This document shows, one piece after another, positions 1 to 7,907 of a stretch of DNA of 64,000 nt; the stretch's first letter is position 1; every line of letters starts with the position of its first letter. The stretch comes from Bacteroides sp. 519 (lineage in GTDB: Bacteria > Bacteroidota > Bacteroidia > Bacteroidales > Bacteroidaceae). The notes under the pieces are model-generated. The model did no database searches. It saw nothing but the letters and a program-made list of their open reading frames with translations, and was not told the DNA's origin. The stretch covers positions 1 through 64,000 of the forward strand of contig NZ_QVMJ01000002.1 in the NCBI RefSeq assembly GCF_010500955.1, read 5' to 3'. The position numbers and the translations under genes were made by a program.

Positions 1-99
1 GAAACAATCCTATAATTGATTCTCAATATGTTATGATTGACATAGTGGGAAATAGAAGTGCAATTTTTATGAAAATTATTTTTAAGAGTGAAAGTTGGG
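1..99. mobile_element. End of an insertion element (14-bp terminal repeat at 86-99)
   Basis: The 14-bp sequence GAGTGAAAGTTGGG at 86-99 recurs at 30026-30039 and, inverted, at 29679-29692. The roughly 15 bases before it (GAAAA, T-rich, then TTAA-GAGTG) also resemble the bases before the 30026 copy. It stops exactly where the truncated DUF4374 reading frame begins, as expected if an insertion element whose body lies left of the window interrupted that gene. No transposase is visible in the 85 bases available. The terminal-repeat reading is inference from the second site; a recombinase attachment core is the alternative. Confidence 0.45.
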
Positions 100-646
100 C
101 TCGGGCATGACATGGCCGGCTACGGCTACGGATCAAAACTCCATGTTTATGGACGACCAGAAGAATATCTATGTATCCTGCTATGGTACGCTGGGAATGT
201 TTAATAGTGGTCTTTTACGGATCAAAAATGGTGAAACGGAGTTTGACCCGGATTATCAGTTTGTGATGAACAATACACCTATCAGCGGTGAGGCTAACAA
301 GTTAAACTACCTCAGTAGCATCGTGTATCATCAGGGCAATAAGGTTTATGGAGTAGCCAATCTTCCTGCCTATTTCAGCGATCCCACTGCTCCGGACTAT
401 TTTAACGACCGCTTCAATCAACCAGTGGAGATCGATCTGGAAGCGAAGACAATCAAAGCTTTGCCTTTGCCTCGCAGTAATGGGTACGGCGTTGTAGTGG
501 GGATTTATGATAATCAGGTGGTTTTCGGTCTGGCTACTGATACGGATACTGGTTTTTATGTATATACACCTGCGTCGGGAACGGCTAGTCAGCAGGCGGT
601 GGTTAGTGTTACGGGGTATCCTTATAAATTTTATCAATTTAAATAA
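95..646 (+). pseudogene. 3' remnant of a DUF4374-family gene
   Basis: An open frame of about 183 codons starts inside the insertion-element end; a stop at 89-91 and the repeat at 86-99 leave no room for a genuine start or signal peptide. The protein resembles the C-terminal half of DUF4374 proteins: a beta-rich repeat sequence with MDDQKNIYVSC, LLRIKNGETEFDPDY and a closing YKFYQFK. Full-length DUF4374 proteins are around 400-480 residues, are exported, and are often found beside TonB-dependent receptors in Bacteroidetes. More than half of the gene is missing, so this is a dead fragment. The family assignment is from memory of family patterns and is moderately sure; the truncation itself is clear. 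Confidence 0.6.
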
Positions 647-684
647 TAACCTGATACTAAACATTCCGGTTTTCTTGACCGTAA

Positions 685-751
685 CTCACGGATATATTTA
701 ATTTTCCCTTGTTCTGCCGTGAGACAGGACGAGGGATTTCTTTTCTCACGG
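685..751 (+). promoter_or_regulatory. Terminator-like hairpin with competing CTCACGG/CCGTGAG pairings
   Basis: Arms at 706-716 (CCCTTGTTCTG) and 725-735 (CAGGACGAGGG) form an imperfect stem followed by a T-rich stretch (738-744), as in an intrinsic terminator for the DUF4374 remnant. Its loop, CCGTGAG at 717-723, is complementary to CTCACGG at both 685-691 and 745-751. Three mutually exclusive pairings are therefore possible, as in an attenuator or pseudoknot. Function is inferred from base pairing only. Confidence 0.35.
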
Positions 752-841
752 GACAAGCCAATGTCCGGATTTCCATTTTATATCCTCTTATCTTCCTATT
801 ACAAAAAGGCTTTCCCAGCCCCAAAGTGATAGGAATGTCTG

Positions 842-882
842 TTTCTGAATACCACCTCCCTTTGGTCAGCCATATTCAGAAA
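842..882. repeat. Inverted repeat, 10-bp arms
   Basis: TTTCTGAATA (842-851) and TATTCAGAAA (873-882) are perfect complements separated by 21 bases; outer TGTC/GACA bases extend the stem. It may be a structured RNA or a protein-binding dyad; nothing else points to a role. Confidence 0.4.
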
Positions 883-923
883 AGGACAAACAGCGGCACA
901 TTCCTTGCATCATAGCACCGGAA

Positions 924-939
924 CTTCGATAAATCGAAG
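924..939. repeat. AA-centred 7-bp palindrome
   Basis: CTTCGAT-AA-ATCGAAG is a perfect dyad with a two-base centre. A two-base loop disfavours an RNA hairpin and favours a site for a dimeric protein. The centre matches the AA-centred dyads in the candidate oriT upstream of the relaxase (38596-38656), which may or may not be meaningful. Confidence 0.3.
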
Positions 940-1325
940 CAACCCAGTCCATCGATGCCGGAACAAGCCACTTTTTTGTTTGCCCCGGCAGACTTTATTG
1001 TTTACCCGCCCAAGCCTTTTTCATCCTGTTGTAATCATTTCCTTTATAAGAAACTTCTTCCTTTTATATCGTTTCAGCGCATATCAGAAGATTCTATCTA
1101 TCCGATGGGCTTTACCAGATGCGAATGTCTGTCACCCGACTTAAAAGCCAGGTTTAAAGTGTATTTCTTTCAGATTCTTCCTCCTGCGGAGAGTAATCAT
1201 CAGAAAAACCGGCTTCTAAAGTCAGGCCAGCGACAGTTGAATTGCACTGATAAATTCCCAATCGGCTTCGATAAGAAAAGTCTGAGGTTAGGGGAAATAA
1301 ATGTTTCATTTAAAACAATTTGTAT

Positions 1326-1610
1326 ATGGAAAATTATCAGAACATCGAGCAGACAAAGGAGTACCAACTGGCTAAGGTTGTTGAAAACGGATTGAACAAT
1401 TATTGTTTCAACCCCAAGTACTTCGCAGCAACGATCCCAATGATGCACCCAACATTGCAGCAGTCTCTTTATCGATTAATCCGCGAATGCTTAAAAGTCA
1501 TGGCGGATGACAACCGCTATTATGATGACCGTAACCGAGCTTCCCATGAAGATGCAAAAGCAATGCTGGAATACCTTCAGGAGAAAGGAAAACCAATACC
1601 ATTTATTTAA
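1326..1610 (+). CDS. Conserved hypothetical small protein of mobile elements
   Basis: A 94-residue soluble protein; I place the start at the ATG at 1326, because the only earlier in-frame start is a TTG two codons upstream. It is rich in Asn, Tyr and charged residues, with a helical C-terminus (EDAKAMLEYLQEKGKPIPFI). I see no catalytic motif, signal peptide or membrane segment. It lies 18 bp before the next small gene and about 600 bp before parA, in the position of the small accessory proteins at the head of Bacteroidales conjugative-element operons. Function unknown. Confidence 0.55.
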   Translation: MENYQNIEQTKEYQLAKVVENGLNNYCFNPKYFAATIPMMHPTLQQSLYRLIRECLKVMADDNRYYDDRNRASHEDAKAMLEYLQEKGKPIPFI

Positions 1611-1628
1611 TTCTTAATACATACAGTT

Positions 1629-1994
1629 ATGGACAAGGAGTATGTTTTGCAGGTTGCAGAGACCGCCAAAAATCAGTTATTGGCAACAACCCCGATGAAT
1701 ATCATCCTTTCTTGGGGAGTAGAGAAATTTATCGCCACAGTGTTCAATGAAATGCCGGCACTCAGGTTCAGTGTAAACGGACGCTTGTTCAAGGGGTTTG
1801 TGATAGTAGCCCTCAATGGTAGTGACTATTACGAAATTTACTTGGTGAATTATCAAGAGACCAAATGTATCACCGATAGAGCTTTTTTTGATGAAGTAGG
1901 TGAAATCATTGACAGATCCATCGAAAGTGGTACCAATAAAACCGAATACGAACAGTTCTGTCGGCAACAATGGAATGAGCTATTAACAAAATAG
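1629..1994 (+). CDS. Conserved hypothetical protein
   Basis: A 121-residue soluble protein with mixed alpha/beta composition. A central stretch (FKGFVIVALNGSDYYEIYLV, about residues 57-76) reads like a beta-meander. There is no signal peptide, metal-binding cluster or nucleotide-binding motif. It follows the preceding small gene by 18 bp on the same strand, so the two are probably cotranscribed. It is separated from parA by 230 bp of AT-rich DNA holding an inverted repeat and a promoter, so it likely forms the end of its own short operon. I do not recognise a family. Confidence 0.55.
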   Translation: MDKEYVLQVAETAKNQLLATTPMNIILSWGVEKFIATVFNEMPALRFSVNGRLFKGFVIVALNGSDYYEIYLVNYQETKCITDRAFFDEVGEIIDRSIESGTNKTEYEQFCRQQWNELLTK

Positions 1995-2004
1995 TCTGTT
2001 ACCA

Positions 2005-2052
2005 ATCATCCTTTAGTCCATATAGTATTTATAATATGGCCAAAAGGATGAT
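2005..2052. repeat. Inverted repeat between small genes and parA
   Basis: ATCATCCTTT (2005-2014) pairs with AAAGGATGAT (2043-2052), and an inner CCATAT (2019-2024) pairs with ATATGG (2034-2039). This gives a nearly continuous stem of about 16 bp. It lies just after the stop of the preceding gene and upstream of the parA promoter. It could be a transcription terminator (though no strong T-run follows) or a centromere-like or operator site for the ParA/RHH pair. Confidence 0.45.
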
Positions 2053-2190
2053 ATTTTCAATATGACCAATCAAGATTATATATGCAGATAATATGCTGTA
2101 TATCAACAAATACTACTTATAGTAATTACTAAATAAAGTAAAACAGTAATCATATTCAATACTAACAATAGTATATACTAATATAATTAT

Positions 2191-2198
2191 TACTTTTG
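2191..2198 (+). promoter_or_regulatory. Bacteroidetes -7 promoter element for parA
   Basis: TACTTTTG matches the TAnnTTTG -7 consensus of the Bacteroidetes sigma factor. It places transcription start near 2205 and leaves a roughly 20-nt leader before the parA ATG at 2225. No good -33 TTTG is visible in the AT-rich DNA upstream. Confidence 0.45.
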
Positions 2199-2224
2199 TA
2201 TTCCAAATGTAAAAACAGAATAAG

Positions 2225-2980
2225 ATGCCCAGTATTATAGCTATATTAAATCATAAAGGTGGCGTAGGAAAAACTACCACCACTATCAATCTTGCCGCTG
2301 CCCTGCAACAAAAAGGCAAGAAGGTTCTTGTTATAGACCTTGACGGACAAGCGAACCTTACCGAATCCTTCGGTTTCTCTATTGAGGAACCGAACACAGT
2401 ATATGGAGCGATGAAAGGTGAATACCCTCTTCCTCTTATAAAAACCGAAAACGGCATTACCTTAGTTCCGTCCTGTCTGGATTTGTCTGCGGCAGAATCG
2501 GAACTTATCAATGAGCCGGGACGGGAAATGATTTTGAGGCAACTGATTGGTAAGCTGCCTAAAGAAAATAAGTTTGATTACATCCTTATTGATTGTCCCC
2601 CTTCATTGGGATTGCTTACCTTGAACGCATTAACGGCAGCCGACTTCCTGATTGTACCGGTACAGGCTCAATTCTTGGCAATGCGAGGCATGGCTAAGAT
2701 TATGAACGTTATCAGCATTGTTCAAGAGCGACTCAACCCCAATTTAAAGATAGGTGGCATTGTCATTACCCAATACGACAAACGTAAGACGCTGAACAAA
2801 AGCGTTACGGAGATTATCAATGAATCTTTTTGCGAAAAGGTTTTCAAGACAATTATCCGTGACAATGTGGCTTTGGCAGAAGCTCCTATTAAGGGAAAGA
2901 ATATCTACGAGTACAACAAGAATAGTAACGGAGCAAAGGATTACATGGCTTTAGCCGGGGAAGTCCTGAAATTGAAATAA
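2225..2980 (+). CDS. parA: ParA-family partition ATPase
   Basis: This 251-residue protein is a deviant-Walker ParA/MinD ATPase. Near the N-terminus it has NHKGGVGKTTTT with the signature lysine, then VIDLDGQANL (Walker A'), DYILIDCPPSLG (Walker B) and a C-terminal region typical of small ParA proteins without an N-terminal DNA-binding domain. Such proteins bind DNA non-specifically in their ATP form and position or segregate plasmids and excised elements with a centromere-binding partner. The partner is probably the ribbon-helix-helix protein starting 6 bp downstream. Length and motifs are complete. It begins the operon that runs through the dehydrogenase and helicase genes, and a -7 element lies about 30 bp upstream. 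Chromosomal Soj-like function is less likely given the mobile-element neighbours. Confidence 0.9.
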   Translation: MPSIIAILNHKGGVGKTTTTINLAAALQQKGKKVLVIDLDGQANLTESFGFSIEEPNTVYGAMKGEYPLPLIKTENGITLVPSCLDLSAAESELINEPGREMILRQLIGKLPKENKFDYILIDCPPSLGLLTLNALTAADFLIVPVQAQFLAMRGMAKIMNVISIVQERLNPNLKIGGIVITQYDKRKTLNKSVTEIINESFCEKVFKTIIRDNVALAEAPIKGKNIYEYNKNSNGAKDYMALAGEVLKLK

Positions 2981-2985
2981 CAGAT

Positions 2986-3243
2986 ATGGGAAAAAGCGAT
3001 TCATTAAAAGACAGTATGAAAGGCGGATTAAACGGCCTCCTTTCATCAACTACACCCTCTTCTATAGAGGATAAACCTGCCAAAGTAACAACTGAAAAAG
3101 AAACAGTGGTACACTGTAATTTTCTCATCAACAAGAGCATTCATACAAGAATGAAGTATCTGGCAATCGAAAAGGATATGTCCTTGAAAGACATTGTAAA
3201 CGAAGCCATGAAGGAATATCTGGATAAGCACGAAAAGAAATAA
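2986..3243 (+). CDS. Ribbon-helix-helix DNA-binding protein, probable ParA partner
   Basis: An 85-residue protein with a disordered, Ser/Thr-rich N-terminal half and a C-terminal RHH-like segment: a short strand (VVHCNFLINKSIHTRMKYLA) followed by two helices (MSLKDIVNEAMKEYLDKHEK). This organization is common among small centromere-binding proteins paired with ParA and among Bacteroidales element proteins of the DUF3408 type. It begins 6 bp after parA and ends 3 bp before the dehydrogenase gene, so it is translated from the same message. Its expected role is to bind a site near the operon and to repress the parA promoter; the inverted repeat at 2005-2052 is a candidate site. The fold assignment is by pattern. 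Confidence 0.65.
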   Translation: MGKSDSLKDSMKGGLNGLLSSTTPSSIEDKPAKVTTEKETVVHCNFLINKSIHTRMKYLAIEKDMSLKDIVNEAMKEYLDKHEKK

Positions 3244-3246
3244 TCC

Positions 3247-4020
3247 ATGAGCAGAACAATCATAGTGACCGGAGGAGCCAACGGCATTGGTCGTTGCATA
3301 ACGGAACACTTCGCATCAGAGGGTGATACTGTATATATCCTGGATAAAGAAGCCAAGCAGACCGTAGTAGTAGCCAATGAGATGCAACATAAAGGCTGGA
3401 ATGTCATTGGGTATATCGGAGATATAGCAGACAAACAGACCCTTATAGACTTTGCAGGAAAAGTTCTTTCGGAGCATCCCGAAGGCATTCATTGCATCAT
3501 CAACAATGCCTGCTTGATGCAGGGAGGTGTGTTGGAAGGTTGCGAGTATGAGGATTTCCTTTACGTCCAACGGGTAGGTGTAGCCGCTCCCTTCATGTTG
3601 GCAAAGCTCTTCAAAGACCATTTTATCGGTCTGGGTTCTATCGTGAATATCTCTTCCACACGAGCGTTTCAATCACAACCCAACACGGAAAGCTATACGG
3701 CCGCCAAAGGCGGCATCACAGCTTTGACCCATTCGCTTGCCGTCAGTCTATCTGGTATTGCACGTGTCAATTCCATTGCGCCGGGATGGATAGAGACAGG
3801 TACACATCAGGAAGCAGCATTTGTACCTTCAAATGAAAATGATTACATACAGCATCCTTCTCAACGGGTGGGTAACCCCGATGACATAGCCCGGGCGGTC
3901 GCTTTCCTGTGTGATGAGCGAAACTCATTCATCAACGGTGAGAATATTACCATCGACGGGGGTATGAGCAAGCTGATGGTTTATCACAATGATTGCGGAT
4001 GGGAATATAAAGCCCGATAA
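3247..4020 (+). CDS. Short-chain dehydrogenase/reductase (SDR)
   Basis: A 257-residue classical SDR. The Rossmann glycine motif TGGANGIG lies near residue 8, NNAC near residue 90, the catalytic Ser in NISSTRAF, and YTAAK supplies the Tyr and Lys. After the active site comes APGWIETGTH, and the C-terminus has the usual FINGENITIDGGM. It should be a cytosolic NAD(P)-dependent oxidoreductase; the substrate cannot be read from sequence. The interesting point is context: it sits 3 bp after a partition-type gene and 40 bp before a RecD-like helicase in what looks like a mobile-element operon, so it is probably metabolic cargo. Cofactor preference is uncertain; the residue after the second strand (ILDKE) has Asp, which usually favours NAD(H). 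Confidence 0.85.
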   Translation: MSRTIIVTGGANGIGRCITEHFASEGDTVYILDKEAKQTVVVANEMQHKGWNVIGYIGDIADKQTLIDFAGKVLSEHPEGIHCIINNACLMQGGVLEGCEYEDFLYVQRVGVAAPFMLAKLFKDHFIGLGSIVNISSTRAFQSQPNTESYTAAKGGITALTHSLAVSLSGIARVNSIAPGWIETGTHQEAAFVPSNENDYIQHPSQRVGNPDDIARAVAFLCDERNSFINGENITIDGGMSKLMVYHNDCGWEYKAR

Positions 4021-4060
4021 TCCATAACAATCAAGAAGAATAGTTGAAGAGAAAAGACAG

Positions 4061-4763
4061 ATGATAAAGCTCCGTTGCGTAGTAGAACGTATCACCTATC
4101 AGAATCCGGATAATGGATATTCGGTCATGAAAGTCAATGTAAAAGGTTACAATGACCCTGTAACCCTTGTAGGCAACCTGCTGGAAGTTCCGGTAGGCAG
4201 TGTCCTATTATGCGACGGCAACTGGAAAGTCGATAAGAAATACGGAAGCCAGTTTGTTGCAGAATCGTGGGAAGAAGTTATGCCCGCTACTATCTATGGC
4301 ATCGAGAAGTATTTAGGTAGCGGACTGGTAAAAGGCATCGGCCCCAAGTTTGCCAAACTGATTGTAGCAAAGTTCGGGTTGGAGACCATTGATGTGATAG
4401 AGAGCGACATCGAACGCTTGTATGAAGTGCCCGGCATCGGCAAGAAGCGTGTGGAAAAGATCGCTGAAAGTTGGGAAAAGCAGAAAGACATCAAGAACGT
4501 GATGCTTTTCCTTCAAGGTTATGGAGTAAGTACCGCATACGCTGCCAAAATCTATCGACAGTATGGCAAGGAAAGTATTGACAAGGTGAAGGATAATCCG
4601 TATCGCCTGGCGGATGATATCTGGGGCATCGGTTTCAAGACCGCCGACGGTATCGCTGCCAAGATGGGCTACGAAAAGAGTGATTTACGCCGTTGCCGGA
4701 GTGGAATCCTATACACGCTGAGCCAACTGTCCAATGACGGTCATGTATATGCGGAAGAAGAAC
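4061..4763 (+). pseudogene. 5' part of a RecD2-like helicase gene, cut by an inversion
   Basis: This is the first 234 codons of a RecD2/TraA-type superfamily 1B helicase. An N-terminal OB-like domain (RITYQNPDNGYSVMKV, VTLVGNLLEVPVG) is followed by helix-hairpin-helix repeats (VKGIGPKFAKLIV, EVPGIGKKRVEKI, DIWGIGFKTADGIA) and the start of the helicase linker (SNDGHVYAEEE). At 4763 the reading frame passes into RND-pump sequence in a wrong frame; translation would continue with meaningless residues to 5182. The rest of the gene is on the opposite strand at 48257-46715. Joining ...GAAGAAC (4763) to AACTGG (48257 on the minus strand) restores AEEE-QLVKSAMQLL in frame. The ATPase core is missing here, so the fragment should be inactive. 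Confidence 0.9.
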
Positions 4764-7700
4764 ATCGACCGACCGGTATTATCCACCGTAATATCCATCC
4801 TGATTGTCGTGCTCGGCATCATCGGACTGGTCACACTTCCCATCGAAACCTATCCCGATATCGCCCCGCCCACGGTAAAAATACAAACCACCTACTCCGG
4901 TGCCAATGCCGATGTTATCATGAAATCGGTTATCATACCCATCGAAGAAGCCGTGAACGGGGTCGAGGGCATGACCTACATGACCTCCTCCGCCTCCAAC
5001 AGCGGTCAGGCCACGGTTACCGTTTATTTCAAGCAGGGAGTAAACCCCGACATTGCCGCCGTAAACGTGCAGAACCTCGTATCGAAGGCCACCCCCTTGC
5101 TGCCGCAGGAAGTAACCCGCGTAGGCGTTACCGTCCAGAAACAGCAAACCAGCACCATCATGATGATTGCCCTCACATCTGATAATGATGACTATGACGA
5201 TAGCTTCCTGCAGAACTACGCCAACATCCATATCCTGCCGCAGATAAAACGCGTATACGGCGTGGGAAACGCCAGTGTAAGCGGCTCCAAAGATTATTCC
5301 ATGCGCATTTGGTTGCGACCCGATAAGATGACCGCTTACCACATTAACCCTTCCGAAGTCATAGCCGCCCTTACCGACCAGAACGTGGAAGCCGCCCCCG
5401 GAGAAATCGGGCAGAACAGTGACCAGAGCTTTCAGTACACTCTCAAATACACCGGTCGGCTGGCTTCCACAGAAGAATTTGAAGACATCATCATTCGCCA
5501 TGACAAAGGCCAGATACTCCGCCTGCGCGATGTGGCCGAAGTAGAACTCGGCGCCCTGAGCTACGCCGTAGAAACCGCCCTTAACGGCAAGAGCGCGGTA
5601 GCCATAACCGTTAATCAAACGGCCGGTTCCAACGCCAATGAACTTATAACGAATATAAAATCGGCCATTGACGATGCCGCGAAAACATTCCCCAAAGGAC
5701 TGAAAGTGGTCTATGTGATGGACTCCAGCGAGTTCCTCAACGTCTCCATCCGGAAAGTAATCGTCACGCTGATCGAAGCATTCATTCTCGTCTTTCTGGT
5801 TGTTTTCGTGTTTCTGCAAAGCGTGCGCTCCACCCTTATACCCGCTATTGCCGTGCCCGTTGCCATTGTCGGAACCTTTTTCTTTCTGCAACTGTTCGGG
5901 TTTTCTATCAACCTGCTCACCCTTTTTGCCCTGGTATTGGCCATCGGTATCGTAGTAGACGATGCCATTGTGGTGGTAGAAGCCGTCCATGCACAAATGG
6001 AGGCCGGCGAAAGGAACCCTAAAAAAGCATCCGTCAAGGCGATGAAGGAAATAGCCCCCGCTATTATTTCCATTACCTTGGTTATGGCCTCCGTGTTTAT
6101 ACCGGTCAGCTTTATCAGCGGAACCACTGGAGTCTTTTATAAACAATTCGGCTTAACACTGGCCACGGCCATTCTTATCTCCGCCATCAATGCCCTCACG
6201 CTCAGTCCCGCACTGTGCGCGTTGTTCCTCAAACCGCACGATGCGCACCCGGCTGCCGGCAAAAGTCTGATCCAACGCTTTTACTACTATTTCAATCTCA
6301 TCTTTACCAGCAGCACGGCAAAGTACAAACGCTCGTTGCACTTCCTCGGTAAAAAAGGTCACCGTTGGATAACCGTAACCATCATCGGCGCCAGCATAGT
6401 CCTGCTACTAGGCCTTTTGAAGATCCTCCCCACCGGATTTGTACCGCAAGAAGACAGCGGCACCATTATGTGCATGGTTACTCTTCCTCCGGGAGCATCC
6501 ATGGAACGCTCGGACGAGATTATCACCGAAGTTGCCACCATGATCGAAGAACTTGAAGAAGTAGATTACGCATTAAAAATGGCCGGCATAAGCATGATTA
6601 GTGGTATGGGGAGTTCGTACGCCTCTGTGGTTATAAAGCTCAAACCGTGGGATGAAAGAAAGCGCACTTCGCAGGAAGTGGCGGCCATGCTCACGCAGAA
6701 ATCCAAAAGCGATAACCGGGCGACCTATCTCTATTCCGTAGCCCCCACCATACAAGGTTTCGGACTAAGTACCGGGATAGATTTGCAACTACAGGATAAA
6801 ATTGGTGGCGATATCAACCGCTTCTTCCAAATCACCCAAAACTTCCTCGCGGAGATGAACAAGCGCGAAGAAGTAATGATTGCCATGACCAACTATAATC
6901 CAAACTTCCCCCAGAAAGAACTGCATGCCAACATGGCAAAGATAAAAGAGGCCGGCCTAACCCTCAACAGCGTAATGACCACCCTACAGGCCTACGTGGG
7001 AAGCATGTACGTGTCTAACTTTAATCTCTACGGGAAACAATTCCGCGTAATGGTGCAGGCCACCCCCGAATATCGCTCCCGGATGGACGATCTTCATAAG
7101 CTATCCGTCATGACGGCAAGTGGCGAAATGGCTCCCATCACCGAATTTATAAGCATTAAAGATGTCACCGGACCGCAGTCACTGGCCCGCTTCAACATGT
7201 TTTCGTCCATTGACGCCATCCTCATTCCGAACTTTGCCGGAGGATACAATACAGGCAACCTGATCGAAGTAATCGAAGAAGTCAGCTCCCAAACCATCCC
7301 TGACGGATATGGGTATGATTATGCCGGGCTCTCCCGCGAGGAGGCGGAAAGCAGCAATCAAACGGCTCTCATATTCGGCTTATGTCTAATTTTTGTATAC
7401 CTCCTGCTCGCCGCATTATACGAAAGTTATATCACTCCGCTAAGCGTTATCTTCTCCTTACCCATAGGGCTCGCCGGAGCTTATGCCTTCATCATGCTAT
7501 TCGGACTGAAACACAGCATCGTTAATAATATATACGTTCAGATATCGCTGATTATGCTCATCGGTCTGCTTGCCAAAAACGCTATCCTCATCGTAGAATA
7601 CGCCGTTCAGAGAAGGCAAGCCGGAATGAGCATTGTAGATGCTGCCGTGAATGGAGCCGTAGCCCGCCTGCGTCCCATCCTGATGACTTCTTTTGCTTTT

Positions 7701-7907
7701 ATCTGCGGTTTGCTGCCCCTGATGTTCGCAAGCGGCGCGGGATCTATTGGTAATAAATCCATTGGTATCAGCGCCGTTGGAGGTATGTTTGTCGGAACCA
7801 TGCTTGGAGTATTGGTCATACCTTCTCTTTACATCATATTCCAAAGTATACAGGAGAAGTTCAGCAAATCAGGAGTGGTTAATTCGGACGAAAGTATGGA
7901 GGATTAA
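4734..7907 (+). CDS. RND efflux pump, inner-membrane transporter (AcrB/MexB type), 5' end replaced
   Basis: A 1057-residue HAE1-family proton/drug antiporter. It has a first membrane helix (IDRPVLSTVISILIVVLG), porter domain (IETYPDIAPPTV, SGANADVI), a TM4 with paired acidic residues (VLAIGIVVDDAIVVVE), a second porter half and a final TM bundle (GLLAKNAILIVEYA, RLRPILMTS). In the inner membrane it captures substrates and works with a periplasmic adaptor and an outer-membrane channel. Real pump sequence begins at 4764; the ten residues before it (MTVMYMRKKN) come from out-of-frame helicase DNA. The native start, ATG CTA AAA ACA TTC (MLKTF), is stranded at 48272-48258 behind the adaptor gene. 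The gene keeps a usable ATG in frame (4734, 4743 or 4749), so a nearly normal protein could be made, now from the parA operon promoter. The next gene overlaps its stop by one base. Confidence 0.9.
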   Translation: MTVMYMRKKNIDRPVLSTVISILIVVLGIIGLVTLPIETYPDIAPPTVKIQTTYSGANADVIMKSVIIPIEEAVNGVEGMTYMTSSASNSGQATVTVYFKQGVNPDIAAVNVQNLVSKATPLLPQEVTRVGVTVQKQQTSTIMMIALTSDNDDYDDSFLQNYANIHILPQIKRVYGVGNASVSGSKDYSMRIWLRPDKMTAYHINPSEVIAALTDQNVEAAPGEIGQNSDQSFQYTLKYTGRLASTEEFEDIIIRHDKGQILRLRDVAEVELGALSYAVETALNGKSAVAITVNQTAGSNANELITNIKSAIDDAAKTFPKGLKVVYVMDSSEFLNVSIRKVIVTLIEAFILVFLVVFVFLQSVRSTLIPAIAVPVAIVGTFFFLQLFGFSINLLTLFALVLAIGIVVDDAIVVVEAVHAQMEAGERNPKKASVKAMKEIAPAIISITLVMASVFIPVSFISGTTGVFYKQFGLTLATAILISAINALTLSPALCALFLKPHDAHPAAGKSLIQRFYYYFNLIFTSSTAKYKRSLHFLGKKGHRWITVTIIGASIVLLLGLLKILPTGFVPQEDSGTIMCMVTLPPGASMERSDEIITEVATMIEELEEVDYALKMAGISMISGMGSSYASVVIKLKPWDERKRTSQEVAAMLTQKSKSDNRATYLYSVAPTIQGFGLSTGIDLQLQDKIGGDINRFFQITQNFLAEMNKREEVMIAMTNYNPNFPQKELHANMAKIKEAGLTLNSVMTTLQAYVGSMYVSNFNLYGKQFRVMVQATPEYRSRMDDLHKLSVMTASGEMAPITEFISIKDVTGPQSLARFNMFSSIDAILIPNFAGGYNTGNLIEVIEEVSSQTIPDGYGYDYAGLSREEAESSNQTALIFGLCLIFVYLLLAALYESYITPLSVIFSLPIGLAGAYAFIMLFGLKHSIVNNIYVQISLIMLIGLLAKNAILIVEYAVQRRQAGMSIVDAAVNGAVARLRPILMTSFAFICGLLPLMFASGAGSIGNKSIGISAVGGMFVGTMLGVLVIPSLYIIFQSIQEKFSKSGVVNSDESMED
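4763..4764. other. Left inversion breakpoint
   Basis: Left of this point is helicase sequence ending GAAGAAC; right of it is RND-pump sequence beginning ATCGACCGACCGG. The matching breakpoint is 48257/48258. Only the dinucleotide CA is shared at the two crossover points, so the exact base is ambiguous by one or two positions. No inverted repeat or recombinase site is visible around it. Confidence 0.85.

Larger units (their letters stand above)
650..1325. other. Structured non-coding region
   Basis: No convincing gene is visible in these 676 bases; the short open frames here have no recognizable composition. It holds several inverted repeats: 706-735, CTCACGG/CCGTGAG elements at 685-751, 842-882 and 924-939, listed separately. 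The region separates the host gene remnant from the first mobile-element gene, so the left border of the element probably lies inside it. A non-coding RNA, an origin or a second transfer origin are all possible. No direct repeat marking the border was found. Confidence 0.4.

Noticed and set aside
709..1395. Overlapping short frames in the left non-coding region
   Set aside because: No start context, no recognisable sequence, and they overlap each other and several hairpins.
4740..4790. Serine-recombinase-mediated inversion
   Set aside because: A shared CA dinucleotide fits a crossover core, but the flanks of the two breakpoints have no dyads or similarity that a recombinase would need, and the nearby resolvase-like protein lacks active-site arginines.
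4764..5182. Continuation of the helicase reading frame past the breakpoint
   Set aside because: The residues after AEEE are rich in Arg, His and Pro and are an out-of-frame reading of the RND pump gene; they match no helicase.
4779..6146. 455-codon open frame opposite the RND gene
   Set aside because: It is the antisense of a well-supported pump gene; the Gly/His/Asp-rich composition is typical of a shadow frame.
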